NCBI RefSeq assembly: GCF_003589595.1
Contig: NW_020654810.1
Location: 16,579,401 to 16,643,400 of the forward strand
Direction of reading: 5' to 3'
DNA: 64,000 nt
Origin: Hyposmocoma kahamanoa
Lineage: Eukaryota > Arthropoda > Insecta > Lepidoptera > Cosmopterigidae
A program made the position numbers and the translations under genes. This document shows positions 44,501 through 54,239 of this stretch, piece after piece; position 1 is the stretch's first letter, and every line of letters starts with the position of its first letter. Below the pieces are notes generated by a model. That model saw nothing but the letters and a program-made list of their open reading frames with translations, had not been told where the DNA came from and ran no database searches.

Positions 44501-45439
44501 TCCTTGGAAGGTTACTTTAGTTAACATCATTTTTCACCATCTTCTTCATAAAAACAATCATTACGGTTGTATATTTCTCAAAATCGGAATATTTACTGAA
44601 CATACAACACACACCCAATCTTCAGAACTAGCCTTGACTGCTTATTTCCTCTATTAATCTCAAATTATTTCCTCTATTATGAAAATTAACGTTAATTGAA
44701 GAAAAGTACCAGTCACGTATACATTACCCGGGAAATCTGCGTCGTAAGGAGCATACCATCGGCGCGCCACATGTTCGCTATTAACATAGAAACGAAAACT
44801 TATAGTGATGTTTGTATTACGAAAATCGTCGCCAGAGGGCATAGACTGAAAACCTCAATTACTTTTTCTTTAAAGGAAAATTGTAAAGCGTTATATCCAA
44901 GTTAGTTATAATTGTAATAATCTAAATGCTAATTACAAACAACGTGTACTTAAAATATAATCAAATGCGAGTCGCATCTATAACTTTTTAGATTTATAAC
45001 TAGTATTGCAAGGGGTAGCTGATTAAGAGTTTTAATAAAACGAAAATAAAAATGTTTACTTAATATATCGTCAATTCGAAACTGCTTTTGCATTGAGCTT
45101 TGACGCGAGTTTGCTGAAAGTGGACGTTGTGCTAGACAGCGATCCGATAAGTGACGATCGTATTAGATTTTTTTTTAGAATTTCGAATTTCGAAATACAA
45201 ATGCCGAATTGTGTCGTAAAATTACAAATCCATAAATTTTACTGCACGTCACTATTGACAACAATGTATAGCAATTTAGCTCCTTCAACGTAGTTATGTA
45301 TTAATACGAAACTTGATGAGCGGACAAACGTCAAAACGGCCATCATAACGTGCCGGTACTGCAAGTCATTATTAATAAACCAACGTATGTATGATACGAA
45401 ACTCTCAGTCGTGCAAGCCCTCGGTTGGGATCAAACCCA
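44501..45439. other. Unassigned
   Basis: Overlapping frames at 44660-44905 and 45093-45293 are unrecognised. No shared repeat was seen until 45440. Confidence 0.4.
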
Positions 45440-45503
45440 GAAACTCCAAGTAGAAAACTACGTGCGTGTTTATAATTGATAGCAGAACAGACCCAAGAAT
45501 GAC

Positions 45504-46853
45504 TTGCAAAATAATTGTAGTGAAATTCACTGCCCTTTTTTGCTTTCTCTCTGTGTTTATAGTACAATAATTATAAACAGCTAAGAAGGTAAAAAATTAT
45601 TTATACAAATTACTTAAAAGTTGTATAATGCTGTCTGCAATCTGTTAGCAAATGGCCTTCTGGAATAGCGGCCTATCTCAAAGGCATCTAATTCACCGGG
45701 ACAGATAAGCTTAAAAAATTTTACATATGTCTGCAGCGCAATATTAAATGTGAAATGATACATTTGAAGTTCTTAGGTTTTCGCAATTGTTACACATAGG
45801 AAATGAAACTATTTTTCCGGATTAAAATCGCGTATATTTGTTTTTTCAAACAAACCGACGTTTCGGGCCCTTTACAGGTCCCATGGTCACGGTTGACTGA
45901 GGTGGTACAGTCTTCGACCAGTTATGTCTAATATTGATGCAAACCACCTTATTTTTTCACTATAGTTACAATTGCTATTAATTAATACCTTATTTTTAAT
46001 TTTACAAAGAAAACATTCCAATTTACGCTACATTAAGTTTTACAAATTATTTTATCGAATTAATTTTTATTAAGATCAATTTATTGTTAATTATTAATAC
46101 AATAGATTCAATTTATTGTTAATTATTAATAATTAGAATAAACTAAGACATATTAATTAGTACTGCAGTCTTATGTCTGTTTGGGATTTTTCATTAGAGG
46201 AAATACTGGATCCCAAACTGGTGGTACGGAGAAACCATCTTCCCTGTTGAAATTAGGATGTTTTTTAATTTCAATGGCCTCTCACAGCATCCTGGGTAGA
46301 TAACGGACTTCTTTTACAAGGACCTGAGGTTTGTCAAACTTCATTGAATGTGTAGGTTTATCCATTGTTTACGCGACGGTGTTTGACATCAGCTATATGT
46401 TCTTTGACGCGGGTACAAATACTTCGCCTTGTTTGTCCAATTTAAGACTGTACCTCCTCAGTAAACCGTGACCATTGGACCTGTAAAGGGCCCGAAACGT
46501 CGGTTTGTTTGAAAAAACAAATATACGCGATTTAAATCCGGAAAAATAGTTTCATTTCCTATGTGTAACAATTGCGAAAACCTAAGAACTTTAAATGTAT
46601 AATTTCACATTTAATATTGCGCTGCAGACATATGTAAAATTTTTTAAGCTTATCTGTCCCGGTGAATTAGATGCCTTTAAGATAGGTCGCTATTCCAGAA
46701 GGCCATTTGCTAACAGATTGCAGACAGCATTATATAACTTTTAAGTAATTTGTATAAATAATTTTTACCTTCTTATCTGTTTATAATTATTGTACTATAA
46801 ACACAGAGAGAAAGCAAAAAAGGGCAGTGAATTTCACTACAATTATTTTGCAA
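45504..46853 (-). mobile_element. Penelope-like element with inverted pseudo-LTRs
   Basis: Two arms, 45504-45914 and 46444-46853, are about 410 bp, inverted and highly similar. Both contain the CCCGAAACGTCGG pseudo-LTR core. Between them lies a minus-strand coding remnant with the GIY-YIG endonuclease. Penelope-like elements often carry inverted or tandem pseudo-LTRs. The reverse transcriptase is gone, so the copy is dead. Confidence 0.85.
46150..46443 (-). pseudogene. PLE GIY-YIG endonuclease remnant
   Basis: Minus strand from 46438: GQTRRSICTRVKEHIADVKH, then RRVNNG and a stop. In another frame: KFDKPQVLVKEVRYLPRML, an in-frame TGA, EAIEIKKHPNFNREDGFSVP and PVWDPVFPLMKNPKQT with the natural stop near 46173. 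The 'GQT.RSI..R.KEH' block is the GIY-YIG nuclease signature of Penelope-like proteins. At least one frameshift and two premature stops occur. The preceding GIY-YIG residues and the whole reverse transcriptase are absent. Confidence 0.85.
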
Positions 46854-47042
46854 ATATACATTTAAAATTTAGTTTTCCACTACAAAAATGCGTTTATATC
46901 AAATTATGACGGTGTGACCTCCTTGCATCGTCATCCCACCTTTTTATTTAAATTTTTTATTTTATTCTCACACTCATATTTAAATTCATATTTTGAATTG
47001 TTCCATTCTTTGCCTCACATTCTGATTTTGTTTCGTTCCATC
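46854..47042. other. AT-rich spacer
   Basis: Nothing was recognised. Confidence 0.4.
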
Positions 47043-47300
47043 GTCACTCCCGGCCTGATCGCGGCAGGGAACACGCCTTGTAATTTTTTTTTAACCGTTT
47101 ACCATTTTACTAAAAATCTCTTGTACAATATACATTTTTAAAATCATAAGTATTTATTGCGGTTTTAACAATACTTATGATCTCAAAAATGTAGATTGTA
47201 CAAGTCACTCCCTGCCCGATCGCGGTAGCGAACACATCTCATCCTATCTTTTGAACCGTTTACACCGTTTACATTTTAAAGATCATAATCTTATTGTTAA
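47043..47300. repeat. Diverged tandem duplication enclosing an inverted repeat
   Basis: GTCACTCCCGGCCTGATCGC (47043) recurs as GTCACTCCCTGCCCGATCGC (47204), and AACCGTTTAC follows both. Between them CTTGTACAATATACATTTTT ... (47120-47154) is inverted at 47170-47204 with three mismatches. Confidence 0.8.
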
Positions 47301-47317
47301 ACCTGAATAAATACCTA

Positions 47318-47324
47318 TAAAACT
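47318..47324 (+). promoter_or_regulatory. Possible TATA box
   Basis: TATAAAA lies 36 bp upstream of the ATG at 47360. In AT-rich DNA this match alone is weak. Confidence 0.2.
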
Positions 47325-47359
47325 GGACTTTCAACTTTTGACTCACTAAACTTAGTAAG

Positions 47360-47464
47360 ATGTGTGGATCCTGCGGAGGCTACTACTACTGCTCTCCAGG
47401 CTACATTACTATTATCCTACAGAACGCCAGCAGCACCAGTAATGCTCTTACAAATACATACTAA
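47360..47464 (+). CDS. Possible small Cys/Gly/Tyr-rich peptide, 34 codons
   Basis: The peptide begins MCGSCGGYYYCSPGY and ends NALTNTY. The N-terminal half is a dense C-G-S-Y cluster, reminiscent in composition of small insect Cys/Gly-rich structural peptides of cuticle or sperm tail; the C-terminal half is S/T/N-rich. Codons are GC-richer than the surroundings. A TATAAAA lies just upstream, leaving room for only a very short leader. No signal peptide is apparent. Length alone gives no support, so this is a candidate only. Confidence 0.25.
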   Translation: MCGSCGGYYYCSPGYITIILQNASSTSNALTNTY

Positions 47465-47914
47465 TTTATGTTCTTGTGAAGTGATTGTAAATGTCTGCTT
47501 GAATTTGTGCTTTATACCTAATTTTTTACTTTACTTCGGGTGACGTAGATAAACTCAAACAGTAAGTACTTGCTCTAATTTGTGTCAAAAGGTAAAAGTT
47601 CACTAAGTGAAGAGTAAAACAACATAATTACAACTAAAACAACACTTATAAATAATCACTAAAACAAAAAGAGATGATTATAATATAACATTATAATAAT
47701 TTATCAGATAAATATACCTACAGTTTCACAGAGATCAGTGCTCTACATAAATTCAATAAAAGATTGCTTGTGTGTGGACCATTTTCACTACGAACAATTT
47801 TCGTGCTTATTTTCGTGAAAACTTTAGACTTTTGATTCGTTATTTTGTTGTAAAACATGAACGATTGAAATAAATATTTTTTTTACTAGGTAATGTCACA
47901 TAGGAAATGAAACT
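47465..47914. other. AT-rich stretch, nothing recognised
   Basis: No repeat or coding signal was identified. Confidence 0.45.
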
Positions 47915-48120
47915 ATATATGTGGTACAGTCTTCAGTCAGTATAACTGGTTGAAGACTGTACCACCTCAGTCAACCGTGACCATGAGACCTGTGAAGGGC
48001 CCGAAACGTCGGTTTGTTTGAAAAAACAAATATACGCGATTTAAATCGGGAAAAATAGTTTAATTTCCTATGTGTAACAATCGCGAAAACCTAAGAACTC
48101 GATGGGTAATATCACACTTT
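47915..48120 (+). mobile_element. PLE pseudo-LTR
   Basis: A short hairpin (GTGGTACAGTCTTCAGTC / GGTTGAAGACTGTACCAC) precedes the core GTGAAGGGCCCGAAACGTCG. The sequence then runs to 'CAATCGCGAAAACCTAAGAA' and CTCGATGGG. No coding part is attached. Confidence 0.82.
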
Positions 48121-48242
48121 AAAAGTTTTATTCGTTTATACCTGTATGATGTCAGTCAATGTCCCAAGATAACTGACCCCCTAACCGTCTCTTTGATTCT
48201 GAGTAGATCAGTGTGAAGAACAAACAGAATCTAAGTTTCTGA

Positions 48243-48315
48243 GTGTTCGATCTTTGTATTAATAATCATAACAAACTAGTGGAGTGAATTTCACAAAAAA
48301 TAATTGAATAGCAAT
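48243..48315 (+). mobile_element. S3 SINE tail
   Basis: TCGATCTTTGTATTAATAAT followed by AACAAACTAGTGGAGTGAAT. Only the tail is kept. Confidence 0.7.
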
Positions 48316-48539
48316 TCAATAAAAATTTAAAAAACAGAATGTAAAACAAACTTAATCTTTAACCTTTGAGCTGTAACATTCATTCTGGAATGACTTCCTT
48401 ATTACATTATCAGTGAATGACATTTTGACCTCCTTCATCGTTATCTTTTATCACTCTCTTTTCTGGCTCCTGGCCACATATTTTTGAAATTTTGAATCGT
48501 TCTCTAATTCCTTTTTTTTGTTATTCTTACTATGACTCT

Positions 48540-48843
48540 TTTTTTTTATAACAGCAAGTGACGGGACGGATAATTCGTGCGCCTGATGGTAAGCTACACG
48601 CATGTCCATAACAGTTGCAATGCCACTCAAAGATTCAAATCGCAAAGATCTGAGGGGCAATGCCACTGCGCCCGTCACCCTGAGACATAAGTTGACAAGT
48701 CCCATGTGCCTGTAATTTCACCGGCACCCTTACCCTTCAAAACCGGAACACAGTACTGCTGACATCACTGCTTGGCGGCAGAAATAGGTAAGATGGCAGT
48801 ACTTCCCTGGACGGACTCTTTCACAAGAAGCTCTACTGCTACT
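48540..48843 (-). mobile_element. S4 SINE-like repeat, full length
   Basis: From TTTTTTTATAACAGCAAGTG to AAGAAGCTCTACTGCTACTA on the plus strand; all family blocks are present. Confidence 0.9.
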
Positions 48844-49354
48844 ACTACAGGTTCGTTCCGTCATCACTCCCATCACAAATTAGAAAAATATCCCCATCAA
48901 AGTTCTTAAAGCGACAGGACGTGCTTATGAAGTATCCTCATGTAAAACCCTAATTTCACGTGATTTACTTCTTTTTCATCATTAGAATACGTATGTAGGC
49001 CCTCTTGGGGTAAGTTGACTGTTCATAAGACTGTTTTACAGGCGGGGTTTTACATACTGTTAGACAGGGAGTGTTTTATACTGTTATACCTTTTTATATT
49101 ATTGTATTTTTGTTACAGCGTTTTGTTCTTTCATTTTCTACATACAATAAATTCACGTGGACCGAGCCCTTATGTCACTTTTGCTAAGGCTAGGCCACAA
49201 TTACGTTATACAAATACAAATTTCAATCAAAAAGCTGGAATTCCTTTACACTTTTCTGCTGAATGTGTAAGAAGGCTCTCAATATCAAAAGGTATATATG
49301 ATAGGACGGATAGAGGGTCAGATATCGTAAGACATCAGCTGTATATACATTTTA
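48844..49354. other. Unassigned, with a 117-codon frame
   Basis: The plus frame 49015-49368 has a hydrophobic first half (LLYLFILLYFCYSVLFFHFL) and a polar second half, and runs into the transposon end at 49355. No family was recognised; no promoter or splice sites are supported. Confidence 0.35.
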
Positions 49355-49748
49355 CATCGAGTATATAACCAGAAATGGAGACGACATAAGGGCCATCCAA
49401 CTCATCAGGCATATGAGCCTTATATCACATTTAAATATCAACTCGCGTTAGCGCTGAAATCACAAATTAGAAAGCTGAAATAGTACAGAGCCAATAATTG
49501 ACCTGTGTGTACGTCTCCGTATATTCCAGAAATATTCTGTATTTATTGTAATAAAGATAATATCTCTAACAATGGGGGGCTGTTCCATTTGGTGGTGTGG
49601 GGAAAAACAGCAAAACATTCCATTACAAAACAAACGGAATCACATTTCATCGGTAATTAAATATAAAATATGTAATTTTTCAATTTTCGTCCATTATAGC
49701 AAAGCTCAAGTTAAGAAAAGAAACCATTGACGACTTCGGGCAGGCCAA
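49355..49748. mobile_element. P-like element, truncated copy
   Basis: It starts with the TIR (CATCGAGTATATAACCAGAA at 49355-49374) and matches the reverse complement of the 42829-42440 side to about 49748 (GCTCAAGTTAAG; GGGCAGGCCA). The second TIR was not found. Confidence 0.8.
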
Positions 49749-50144
49749 TTTTATGTTGAATGCTTGTTTAGTTCTACGCGATATTTTCTTTCAACATTTA
49801 AGAAAATAGTAATTAGTAAACTAAACTAACACGATTTAAAAAAATTGGCTGAGGCTGTGTCAAGCCGCGCGGCTGTTGGTTTAACGTGAAAGCCTTACGT
49901 TGATCGATGCCTTTGGTTACGGTGATCGATCTCTTTCGTTACGTTACGGCCCAAATATATATCACGGTACCCGTATGTTTCTGTCAGAACCTGAAGACAT
50001 TTCACGTCAAAATATTATTATAGTCCTGCAATTGTGTACCTATAAATATACTACAATGCAACTTGGCTTTGAGGTTCTATGTCTAGCAGGAACTTTTGCA
50101 ATTTTGTAATGTTCAAGCCACTTGGTTTTCATGGTGTCACCATC
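49749..50144. other. Unassigned
   Basis: A 69-codon frame (49900-50109) is unrecognised. Confidence 0.4.
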
Positions 50145-50297
50145 TGCCCCCGTGGTCGAACGTTTACCATGCTGGACTGACACGCAGAAGTCCCGGGTTC
50201 GATTCCTGGGCCGGGAGAAATATTTGTATGACCTATATTTATTTCTCTCGTGAGTTGGGTGTAATTTGTGGTTGTCTACCTGTGTTTCCCTAGTGAA
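50145..50297 (+). mobile_element. S1 SINE, 3' shortened
   Basis: A box (TGGTCGAACGT), B box (GGTTCGATTCC) and body to CTGTGTTTCCCTAGTG, with the terminal part lost. Confidence 0.87.
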
Positions 50298-50689
50298 TAT
50301 TCTTTGCTTGTAAAGAATCGGGGAGAGCACCAAATATCGGATACTTTTGCTTGAAAAATTTTTAAAAGTACTAATCAACGTTTAAGAAATTTAAATTTAA
50401 CCTTAGTCTTTATTATAAGATCTTTTATAGTAATAGAAATTCTTCATATTCTAATTAAATATTTTAAGCTACAGTACGTTTTATAAAAAAGGGGAACCAT
50501 CAATGAATTTCAAAAGGATGCCTAAAACCAGCTAGCCGGTTTTACGGTCCCAAAAATATTTTATTGTGAACACGATATTAGGTGACAATAATTATAACAA
50601 ATTAAACTAATGAAACAATTTGTTAATTTGTATTTATTGGCAATAATCAGACTTGTAATCAATCTTTGACTGGCTAATTAGGAACTTAA
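50298..50689. other. AT-rich stretch, nothing recognised
   Basis: No repeat or coding signal was identified. Confidence 0.45.
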
Positions 50690-50955
50690 ACACCTTACCT
50701 ATTTCTGCCGCCAAGCAGTAACGTCACCATTACTGTGTTCCAGTTTTGAAGGGTAAGGGTGCTGGTGAAATTACTGGCACATGGGACTTGTTAACCTATG
50801 TCTCAGGGCGTCGGGTGCAGTGGCAGTGCCCCTCAGATCTTTGCGATTTAAAGCTCTGAGTGGCACTGCAACTGTATAACAGACGGGCGTGTAGCTTAAC
50901 ATCAGGCGCACGACTTGCTCGTCCCGTCACATGATATTATTAAAAAAAATAAAAA
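50690..50955 (+). mobile_element. S4 SINE-like repeat
   Basis: It begins CTTACCTATTTCTGCCGCCA and ends CATGATATTATTAAAAAAAA. Confidence 0.9.
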
Positions 50956-51499
50956 ATAAAATAACATGTTTATTAGAGATCCAAAAGGAACATAAAAAAC
51001 TATGTGCAACTTATGTATTAGATTTTTTATAGTTGCATGTATGAAAAACTATGAAGTTCTCATTTAAAAACGTATCCTAATATCAGATATCCAATATTAG
51101 GGTCGCGTAGGTATCCGGTATTAAGATTTCATAGAAAAAAACTTACTACAACGTAATAAACATTATCGGATTGAAAATATTTATGCATTTATTTGTATTA
51201 ATAGATGCTAGACTTAATAAAACCTAGTATTTGCAATGATAATTTTGTACTTACCCCGCCGAAAAACAAAACTTTTTCATGAAATAATATATTATTTTGT
51301 ATTGGAAAAAAGTAACGTGTCGTCTCACTGTTCTGCCATTTTCTTAACTAGTCAGATGATTTTTTTACAGTGGCACCACTTTATAGTTGGCTATTAAAAC
51401 ATAAAATAAAAAATAGATAGTCCTAGTAGATAGAAAAAAAGAGATAGTCCAACTTCCGAAATTAGGCAACTATGCGATATACGGTTATTTTCCCCTACT
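50956..51499. other. AT-rich stretch, nothing recognised
   Basis: No repeat or coding signal was identified. Confidence 0.45.
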
Positions 51500-51722
51500 A
51501 TCGTCAACCCATTTATATGTTCCACTACTGAGCACGAGTCTCCCATGCGAGAGGTTTAGGTCATAATCCTAACGTCATCTCACATTGTCCGAGGACTGTG
51601 AACCTTCTTCGACGTTGCAGGTTTCATCACGATGTTTCCCTTCGCCGAAAAGCTCATAGTAAATTTCAAATTTAAATATCGCACACAAATTTCGAAAAAC
51701 TCAAAGGGTCGAGCCCGGATTT
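51500..51722 (-). mobile_element. S5 SINE, broken by a MITE
   Basis: It runs from TATCGTCAACCCATTTATAT to GGTCGAGCCCGGATTT, where the next element begins. The tRNA-like head beyond is missing. Confidence 0.8.
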
Positions 51723-51723
51723 A

Positions 51724-51979
51724 GCGCCCAGACACACGAGGAGTAAGTTTTCGCGCGGCCGCCGCGCAGTCGAGGATTGGACTCCGCTCGGCGACTGCGT
51801 AGACAAAAGACAAGCTAGCGCCTTCCAGCCAAAAGCTAAATAAATAAAGCGTATTTTGCCATGATAGTTCGGTCTCTGAACACGTGCACGCGGTCGCTGG
51901 GCGGCGGCGGCCGCCGCAGACTCCGCTCTTCGACCGCGCGGGGTGAGAGCGATGAAATTCGTGTCGTATAAACGCGCCC
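51724..51979. mobile_element. PIF/Harbinger-like MITE, second copy
   Basis: 256 bp with ends GCGCCCAGACACACGAGG and, reversed, GGGCGCGTTTATACGACACG. It is flanked by TTA (51721-51723 and 51980-51982). Two GC-rich blocks with GCGGCCGCCGCGC-type sequence lie inside. Same orientation and family as 33816-34137. Confidence 0.82.
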
Positions 51980-52021
51980 TTATACTTTTTCTATTCTCGT
52001 CTCTTTATAGGCTCCATTTTC

Positions 52022-52172
52022 TTATTTTTTTTGTAACATCAAGTGACGAAATCAACAAGTCGTGCGCCTGATGGTAAGCTACACGTCTGTCCATAACAGT
52101 TACAGTGCCACTCAGAGATTTAAATTGCAAAGATCTGAGCGCACGTCACCCTGAAACATCAGTTGACATTGC
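52022..52172 (-). mobile_element. S4 repeat, A-tail half
   Basis: Only the tail-proximal half is present, with an internal deletion after CAAAGATCTGAG. Confidence 0.83.
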
Positions 52173-52182
52173 CTTACCCGGT

Positions 52183-52335
52183 TTATTTTAAACAGCTATA
52201 TTTGTTTACTAATATTATGCTACCCGAAATTTGTGAAAAAAATAAGAAACAAAAAACAAAAATTGAAACAAAAAGCAAAATAAAAACAGAACAGGTCAAA
52301 AATTAAGTTGGCGTAGTGTTCTTTGGAGGTATCGA
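52183..52335. mobile_element. Right half of the 28-bp-TIR transposon
   Basis: ACTAATATTATGCTACCCGA to TTGGCGTAGTGTTCTTTGGA matches 17800-17911, with the terminus at 52308-52335. Confidence 0.78.
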
Positions 52336-52880
52336 ATAGCAAACTACAAAGAAGTTATTTATACACATAACTCTTTCTTATCTCAGAAACAAAGCCATAC
52401 AAGTGAGTAAGAAAGCAATATAAGCAAAGTACCAATAAACGTTATCAGCTAGCTGATTGTGGAGGTATCGAGCAAAACGCAGACAAAGCATTCATTTACA
52501 TGTTAATAGCGAGCGTGTGGTACGCTCTTTACGGCTATGCAGCTCACCCGGTAATACATACGTGACTAAGAAGTTTTGTTAAATTAATATCGAGACTTGA
52601 ACTTCATTATACAGGATGTACCAAAAACGCCCGATCGTAATTCGCCTGGTGATTGTACTCGTAATAACAAACAACTGTATTATACCATTTCTCCTTAGTA
52701 TGACAAAAATAATTTGTCTGTCAGGTTGTTCTTACCTATAATTGTGAATAAATCTTAATATGAATAGAGCAACCCTTTTGTTTCCTGCTCATTCATATTA
52801 GAATCAACTAGAAACGAGTAGAAGTGGTTGGTTTTCACTAATAACTTGCATAAAATTCTCACTTTTGAGTAGGATTCGAA
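52336..52880. other. Unassigned
   Basis: A TGGAGGTATCGAG near 52460 echoes the preceding TIR. Nothing else was recognised. Confidence 0.4.
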
Positions 52881-53126
52881 GTGATAATTATCTTTGATAA
52901 TTGCCAAGATAATTATCACGATAATATACATTGATATTTATCTTGATATTTATAAAATTGTCACAGTGTCATGTGTTCCTGTGTTCATCCAAACAAATAA
53001 TTGTCCTATTTCTTTTTTATGTCAATTTAGTTTTCTCACTGTTTGTTATTTTTATCAAAAGTAAAGAGACAAAACTGTGAATCCGCATGGATAATTATCG
53101 ATATCAGATAATTATCAAAGAAAATA
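52881..53126. repeat. GATAA/TTATC-rich segment with a 14-bp palindrome
   Basis: GTGATAATTATCTT (52881-52894) and AAGATAATTATCAC (52906-52919) form a perfect hairpin. The far end (AGATAATTATCAAAG near 53112) is a partial inverted copy. ACTGTGAATCCGCATGGATA near 53075 resembles 40398-40418. It may be a small MITE. Confidence 0.6.
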
Positions 53127-53721
53127 AATATGTCGATAATGTCAAACTCTGCTTTTGAGTGGTGGGGCAGAATATCTTTAATAGCGTTGTAGTATTGGAT
53201 TTTGTTAGGTAACGTTGACGTCAGGATACTCTCCAGCTCTAATAATAACAAAATCTATTATATCTTTTTTATAACACAATAAGTATTATGACCTAAAACA
53301 CTCCTGCTTTTTTACTATTTTTGTCTCGCAAAAGCGGACAATAAATATACGGCTACGTACGAATATGTTTTGAGCTAATAATTCACTTTTATTGTATCTT
53401 ACACGCTCTTTGCTATATTTATTGCTCACCTACGTATTGTGGGTACTACACCTAAATAAAATATAATGTACCGGGTGCACCTAATAGGACTTGCTATTTT
53501 ATACCTCTGCGAACAATGTTTCAGATAGCTTCATAAAGGAAACGCGAACGTTTGATATGAACCACAGCAAGGAGCTAGTTCATTTATTGTAGTCAACTTC
53601 AGCTTTATTTTTTTTTATTTCGCGTGTTCTGAATGAAACTACGTGAAGCTGTAAATGTCGAAATTCTAGTTTCTTACAATTTACCGGTTGTATACAAAAT
53701 GAAATAATATTTTATTTGTAA
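53127..53721. other. Unassigned
   Basis: Nothing was recognised. Confidence 0.4.
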
Positions 53722-54020
53722 TGTTTTTCTTTATGATACCAAGTGACGGGACGTCTTGTGCCTGATCGTGAGCGTCACATCTGTCCATAACAGTTGCAGA
53801 GCCACTCAGAGCTTTAAATTACAAAGCTCTGAGGATAATTCCACTGCGCCCGTCACCCTGAGACATAAGTTGACAAATCTCATGTGCCTGTAATTTTACT
53901 AGCACCCTGGCCTTTCAAAATCGGAACGCCGTAATGCTCACATTACAGCATGGCGGTAGAAATAAGTAAGATGGCGGTACTTTCCTGGTCGAACTGTTTC
54001 ACAAGGAGCTCTACAGCTAC
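53722..54020 (-). mobile_element. S4 SINE-like repeat, full length
   Basis: Plus strand TTTCTTTATGATACCAAGTG to AGGAGCTCTACAGCTACTA. The 92-codon frame overlapping its end is chance. Confidence 0.88.
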
Positions 54021-54239
54021 TAAATATTGTCCCTATCTACCGACCCGATGGATAGGGATTTCCGGGGAGACTACGAGCTCCCCAGTAAGACAGACTAGCG
54101 TACAGTGGGCGTCCGGATCAAGCCCTCCGCCAGTGCCCTTCTTGTTGTTGGAAGTTGGGAGCTATGTCTGGACAATGTCGCAGGACACTGCTACTGACAT
54201 CTCCGGTTCTAGTTCGGATAACAAATAGAGAATAAGCTA

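Noticed and set aside
49015..49368. 117-codon protein gene
   Set aside because: Half is hydrophobic translation of T-rich DNA and the frame ends inside a transposon TIR. No domain or gene signals were found.
52618..52650. Transposon terminus ACAGGATGTACCAAAAACGC
   Set aside because: It resembles mariner-type ACAGGGTGTCC ends, but no second end or duplication was found.
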